From Diphasiastrum complanatum (Eukaryota; Streptophyta; Lycopodiopsida; Lycopodiales; Lycopodiaceae): a stretch of DNA of 64,000 bases. A program made the position numbers and the translations under genes. Below the pieces are notes generated by a model. It saw nothing but the letters and a program-made list of their open reading frames with translations. It ran no database searches and had not been told where the DNA came from. Where the stretch lies: assembly GCA_029204225.1 (NCBI GenBank), contig CM055105.1:16625353-16689352 (forward strand). The letters are read 5' to 3'. This document shows, in pieces, positions 59,291-64,000 of the stretch. Positions within the stretch are counted from its first letter, which is position 1; each line of letters begins with the position of its first letter.

Positions 59291-62210
59291 TATCCCCTTC
59301 CTCAAATGTGAAACGTCCTCGTGAACATATCATCTTTATTTCGAGGATTCTTCGAGAAACATTCTTGTTCGTCAGATTTTCATTGAGGCGAAAAGATATT
59401 TCTTCGTGTATTTCGTCCTTTAGATATTTCTTCATCTTAGAGAATATGTGTCTTGTTGTTTCTTTAGTTGAATAGGTTGTTTTGAGTTGATCTTTGAATT
59501 GTTGATGAAAATTGGAATCAAAATTCAAAAAGTCAGCATCCCATAGAAACATCACCACAACAAAGGCACGAATGAATATTCATGAATGATTCAGTTCTTC
59601 ATATTATTTCTGAGCAAGCTCCAAGTTCTGTTGAGCTTCGATCAAGAGCAAGTCTTCTTTTGATTTTGTATAGCGGCCAACTGGTAAGTTGCCGAATTTT
59701 TCTAACTTAACCGGGAGTAATGTTCCATCGAACAGCTCCTGGATTAACTTGGTATCTTCATCTGAATCACTACGTAGAGTGATTTCTTTACAGTAATGAG
59801 CTGAAAATCTAATAAATTTGCTTTTAACATAAAGATTCTGAACAAAAAATAATGTCTTCGTCGCAAAGGTACCAGACTACCAAAATGTATATGTACAGAA
59901 TTGCTTATAACAGAATGACTTCTATCTTGCAAATTATGTCGAATCTCACAAAATATTTTGCAAGGTTTCGCTCTTAATGCACATAAAGATTGAATAATTC
60001 CGGATAAGCCATATTTATAATAATCAGCAGACCTGCATCGTCGAAGGAACCTAAATCCGCAACAGCTTGTGGTTTGTACAGCTGAAACTACGACTTTCGC
60101 TTCCAAAAATGTCGCTTATGATCTTCGTTCCGCAAAAATTGAAGTTCTTTGATATGAATATATTCAAGAGCATACATAGCCGAAGAGCCTATGTATAACT
60201 TTTCCAATCCGAAAGGTACGACTTGGAACTTACCTTGGATTATGCCCCAACAGAGACATCCTTTATGCTCGATAGAAAGCTGGGCCCATAACCAGAGAAA
60301 GTCGTCCTTCTCCCAAGGTCACTTCCATTACGCCTGGTAGCATCATGTAATCCACACGCCATTGCAACTCAATATTAAAAGCATGTGGACACCATTTCCA
60401 GAAGCGTTCAGCAAATGCACGAAATCTATCAGCACATACCTTCGACTAATTTCGCCGCATTCGCTTTGGCTGTGTAGATGTAGTTGCCAAGTCCTGAGTT
60501 TGCAACTCAGCAGCCAGCTTCTGATCTTTCATTTGTTGCTTAAGATTTGACAGCTCCTGTTTGAGCTGGTCAATTTTCGTGATAGCCTCCAAGAATTTTG
60601 GATGGTCTGAGGCTCTGATGCAGGCATGCACAACTTGGATTTGCTGTGTGAGATCATCAAGTCGAAGAAGGGCCTGAAGGTATTCATCATGTGCATCGGG
60701 CCCGTTGCAAGATGGGGTGGCATAATTGGAGAGCTCCTTCAGCTCAGCCAACTCTTCCTCGACAAGAGCCTTCGCATCCTCAAGCGGTTGTAAGAACTCG
60801 ACTCAAAATTTTTTGAGCATCTGGCCTTTGAGTTGGTTTAGCTTCGTGAGATCAATTGTGATTGACCCTGCATTGGTGCTTAGAGACAGAGCAGCTTCTG
60901 TCTTTAGTCTTGTCATTCACTCCTCCTGTAAATGTTTCTGGAGCACGACATTATGTTGATTTGTAGCCAAAAGTTGCTGCTTCAAAGAATCATTTTGAGT
61001 CTGAAAATTGTCAGACTTGGCCTAAATCGTCTTATTTGTCTGCTTCAAAGAATCAGTTTCCTTTATTAGAGTCTGAAGTTGTGTTTCAAGAGAATGATGT
61101 TGTTCGATCAGCTTTGTGTTGTCTGATTCGAGCGAATCGATCTTCTTGAAGGACTCCTTCAGAGAGTCTAGTGATTTTCTCTCTGAGGTGATAAGCTGCA
61201 TCGTGAGTTGTCGGTGGTACTTGTCAAACTCATATACTTCAACCACTAGATTCTTGGCTTTCTCTGTCATGGATCGAAACCACTGGGGCTGGTCGTCTGG
61301 TTCTTCTTCATCTTCCATAGGTGCCCCAGTGTCGCCTTCAGCAGCTATTCGTCCTTTGTCTGATGTGTCAGATTGGGTTGCGTCATCCTTAGAGGTGGAT
61401 GCACTCTACTGCTTTTGAGATGTGGAAGCAGATGCTGGCTTTGAAGAATCAGCAGCAGCAGCAGCTCCATCGGTTTCCATTGCCACAACTTCACTCTCCC
61501 TAGCAGTGGTGGCTACTACTTCGACTGCTGGTGCAGCATCGGATGTAACCCGAATAGGAACAGAGATGAGGCTGGAAAGTTCAATTGGCTTGGGAGCCAA
61601 CATCCTTCCCGTTAGCAGTATTTTCTCTACCTCAGTCAAGATTTGAAAATGAGCGCATAGGCGAGAAACATGGGCTCCGACCCCAGAAAACTTTTGATGT
61701 TTGATCCAGCGCAAAAAAGCTTTGTATGTGATAACGCCGAAGCATACTGGATTATTCGCAAGCGCATTCAATATGTAACCAAAAATTTTGAATTGAAATT
61801 GTCGCATCCGCATCCGTAAAAAATATGGCTTGGTTTGCGTATCTACAAAACAGTTTGAATGTCGCATCTCGGATCATAGACATTTTGTACCCCTTCGTGG
61901 GTACGAAGCAGTTGCTTAGGGAATGGGCAGTTTCATCCACTGAATCTTTATTTGGCGCAACCAGCTTCCCATCCAATGGTAGTCCGAGGGCTGTGCAAAA
62001 CAAATCTTCAGAGATGGTGAAGAACTTGCCTCGTACGTGAACTTTGAATTCCTCCTCCGAAATTGAATGTATAGAGTTTACAAACTCAGTATTGACTTCA
62101 AAGAGGATGATGGAGGGGTCCACTTTCAAATCACCCAACCTGCATCGATCCAAAAAGGACTGGATGGATGCCAGACGGATATTAGAGCTAGAACCTGATC
62201 CGGAAGCCAT
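59288..62210 (-). pseudogene. Extra coding region between integrase and LTR (function unknown)
   Basis: About 2.9 kb, broken by one frameshift (~61760-61850) and several stops (61406, 61022, ~60918, ~60811 and more below 60446). Start MASGSGSSSNIRLASIQSFL at 62210. Segment 1 (62210-61550): a globular domain with VHVRGKFFTISEDLFCTALG and LPLDG, then KIFGYILNALANNPVCFGV and LRWIKHQKFSGVG; the VRGK...LGLP arrangement recalls the 'putative plant transposon protein' domain found with Athila/Tat elements. Segment 2 (~61550-61330): Ala/Thr/Ser-rich linker. Segment 3 (61318-60480): long coiled coil (SLKESFKKIDSLESDNTKLI; ITKIDQLKQELSNLKQQMKD). Segment 4 (below 60446): decayed, ending LKDEIHEEISFRLNENLTN and the PPT. 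No signal peptide or clear membrane span, so no support for an envelope protein. Confidence 0.7.
59291..59304 (-). promoter_or_regulatory. Polypurine tract of Tat-like element
   Basis: tttgaggaaggggata on the minus strand, adjoining the LTR. The upstream coding frame runs through it (RFTFEEGDM) and stops on the first bases of the LTR. Confidence 0.8.
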
Positions 62211-62875
62211 TGGTCAAATGTTTGACAATAGCTCTGTAGATTGCAATAGTTCGCAAAAGAGTGCTTTGATTGCAAAGAGAATGAGCGCATAAAAGCATAA
62301 ACTCGCAAGTAGAAAGTGTAAAGAAGAAAAATAAAAAATAACTCTAATAAGCAGTAGCGGTGTGGAAGGGATGATGACGTGGCATGGTGACTTGACATCT
62401 GTCACTTCCATTTATGGAGGACATGCATGGCTTAGTGTTTGAAACTATAATTTGCCAGATCGATCTCTGATGACGGAAGACCGTTTGTGAAAAGAAAAAA
62501 TAAATTAAGGAGAAACAATATCTGTGAGTGTACACACGTGTGAATAATGATGATCACGTGGCCATCATTTTTAATGGAGGAATACAAAAGGTATGCTGAG
62601 AGATTCTCAAAAGATTCTCAAAAATATGCTGAAAAGATTCTAGAAAGTTTCGCGAAACTTTCTCGAAGACAGAAACTTGAGAAAATTTCTCAAAAAACTG
62701 GAGAAAATGCTAGAAAAGATTCTAAAAATTTTTACAAAAATTTCTAGAAAAAAAATAAAAGAAAAGTCGCAAAAAAATTTAGACAAGATACAAGAAAATT
62801 CGCGATTAATTTCAGAAAAATACTAGAAAATGATAAGAATAAAAAAAATAAAAAAAATAAAAATTCTGGTCAAAG
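62211..62875 (-). other. Gap between pol stop and extra coding region
   Basis: AT-rich, non-coding. Contains a perfect 20-bp palindrome (62643-62662) and repeated agattct(c/a)aaaa motifs; may hold a promoter or splice acceptor for the downstream region, which I cannot show. Confidence 0.5.
62643..62662. repeat. Perfect 20-bp palindrome
   Basis: gaaagtttcgcgaaactttc, centred on the CG between pol and the extra coding region. Confidence 0.9.
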
Positions 62876-63300
62876 TTAGTATTTCTTCAGTCTGGACCCG
62901 TTAATACGTGTCGGTAACAGTTCACCTTCAAGTGATTGAAGTTGCATTGAACCATTGTCAAACACCTCTATGACTTTATACGGTCCAAGCCATCGCATAT
63001 GGAGTTTTCCAAGGAACTTTTGATGGCGACTGTCATATATCAGCGCATAATCATCAGCTTTAAGATCACATATGACTGTCATATTTCTTCTTTCTTTGTT
63101 TCTGGATTTCCTCCATTAGTTTTTGTGAAGTCTCTCGAGATTCAGCTAGTTCTTCAATATTAGTCAACCTTTCGTTTATACATTTTGCATCTGTTCGTTG
63201 AGCCTTTTCACCTCAAATTCAATTGACAAAATAGGATGCATACCATATGTAAGAAAATATGGTGTTTGTTTCGTCGTGATTTTCTCTGTGTTGCAATAAG
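62876..63300 (-). pseudogene. Integrase C-terminal part, Tat-like element
   Basis: Encodes TPYFLTYGMHPILSIEFEVK near 63200-63270, then after frame breaks ADDYALIYDSRHQKFLGKL, HMRWLGPYKVIEVFDNGSM and LLPTRINGSRLKKY with the stop near 62876. The GPY motif and the final NG.RLK.Y are typical of the non-chromoviral OTA lineages. Confidence 0.85.
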
Positions 63301-63301
63301 C

Positions 63302-63998
63302 CTAGAACACTGATGGTAGTTTATGATCCCAATCCGTTGCATGTGCAATAGTAATTTTAGTCAGGATCTTACATAAAATTCCATTAGCTCTTTCTGTCAA
63401 CCCGTTTGCTTTTGGATTATACGGTGTAGTTTTTCTGTGTTTGATCATGAAATAAGTTGTTAGCAACCGTATAGTGTCATTTAAAAAATGTGTACCTCGG
63501 TCACTTACTAGTTCGAGTGAACAACCATATCTTGTGATTATACTTTTGAATAAGAACGTCGCGACAATTTTCGCATTATTTCGTTTCGTCGCCTCTGCTT
63601 CAACGTTCTTGGTAGCATAATACGTTGCAACTAGAATATAACGACATTTTGTATGTCGGGTAACAGGTTTGATTGGACCAACAAAGTCAATCCCCCACTT
63701 CTCGAATGGTGCAAGAGGCAGGATTGGTGTCAACGGCCAATTCATTGCTTTTGTAGGCTTACTAGATCTCTGGCATGGATCACATGAACGAATAAAATTT
63801 GATACATCCTTGAACGTTGTTGGCCACCAATACTTGGCAGTCAATATCTTATTAACTGTATTCTACAAAGCAAAATGTCCACCAACATCTTCTGAGTGTA
63901 AGGCTTTAATGACCTTTTTAATGTCTTCAATTTCGAGACATCCTCGTAGTTGATGGTCAGCACCAAACTTGTACAGAACATTGTTAATAATTGTATAA
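63302..63998 (-). pseudogene. Integrase HHCC and catalytic core, Tat-like element
   Basis: HHCC region around 63960-63760 (FGADHQLRGCLEIEDIKKVI, ALHSEDVGGHFAL, stop at ~63864, AKYWWPTTFKDVSNFIRSCD, PCQR). The core 63302-63844 is open, with all three acidic catalytic positions: WGIDFVGPI, LVSDRGTHF and NGLTERANGIL. A stop near 63300 ends this frame (A*CNTEK region). It is the best preserved retrotransposon domain of the window and its protein continues beyond 64000. Confidence 0.9.
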
Positions 63999-64000
63999 GG

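Larger units (their letters stand above)
58025..64000 (-). mobile_element. Tat/Athila-like Ty3/gypsy element, 3' part, with extra coding region
   Basis: Minus strand, running off the window end. Order from 64000 down: integrase HHCC, integrase core, integrase C-terminal part, ~660-bp gap, an extra long coding region, PPT, LTR. The integrase tail (RWLGPYKV ... TRINGSRLKKY) lacks a chromodomain and resembles Tat/Athila types, in which additional ORFs after pol are known. The 5' LTR, gag and RT would lie beyond 64000. Confidence 0.85.

Noticed and set aside
59744-60106. Independent 120-codon gene on the minus strand
   Set aside because: Lies inside the decayed part of the extra coding region of the Tat-like element, probably in the wrong frame for part of its length; no separate similarity.
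59288-62210. Calling the extra region an envelope (env) gene
   Set aside because: No signal peptide, transmembrane span or fusion-type hydrophobic stretch is visible; coiled coil and plant-transposon-domain resemblance point elsewhere.

Overview
This window is nuclear DNA of a land plant. Evidence: a split nucleoporin gene of plant NUP133 type with GT-AG introns, an intronless plant-specific PADRE/DUF4228 gene, Ty1/copia and Ty3/gypsy elements with plant-type initiator-Met primer sites (TGGTATCAGAGC), and very long (GA)n/(CT)n microsatellites. Introns up to 5.7 kb filled with retrotransposon debris, and a NUP133 that is clearly diverged from what I recall of flowering-plant proteins, make a fern or another seed-free plant my best guess; that is an inference and not certain.

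Layout. 326-16894 (+): NUP133, six exons rebuilt here by hand, phase-consistent, about 1,239 codons; only the N-terminal exon(s) are missing. Intron 2 holds a decayed minus-strand Ty3/gypsy copy, and intron 3 holds an unexplained minus-strand ORF and a GA microsatellite beside the splice acceptor. 16895-23700: no recognisable gene; a very small tRNA-like SINE with 16-bp target duplications lies at 21759-21845. 23733-24266 (-): PADRE-domain gene, with a five-unit compound minisatellite/microsatellite array (24622-25294) upstream of it. 25300-27250: GA tracts and a foldback/MITE-like hairpin.

27250-64000 is a retrotransposon graveyard with nested and inverted pieces. It has (a) three partial copies of one copia family, 'A' (27250-28876 +, 41574-43105 -, 46240-48405 +); (b) an almost complete chromovirus-type Ty3/gypsy element at 29988-36274, with LTRs, PBS, gag, pol, chromodomain remnant, PPT and a perfect GGTAG target duplication, inserted into the protease codons of another, minus-strand copia element, 'D'; (c) a ~450-bp inverted repeat made of two opposed LTR copies (37258-38556); (d) a copia 3' end whose presumed LTR carries (GA)109 and (CT)66; (e) further copia fragments at 49400-50974 and 51173-53285; (f) a second chromovirus, 3' half only, at 53292-55960; (g) a gag-protease fragment at 55965-58020; (h) the 3' part of a large Tat/Athila-like gypsy element (58025-64000, -) with a ~1.27-kb LTR and, between integrase and LTR, a long extra coding region of unknown function. 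A truncated LTR of that same family sits inverted at 28877-29729.

Only NUP133 and the PADRE gene look like functional host genes. All mobile-element coding regions carry stops or frameshifts or are truncated, except that the integrase core of the Tat-like element (63302-63844) is open with its catalytic residues. The least explained object is the extra 3' region of that Tat-like element.
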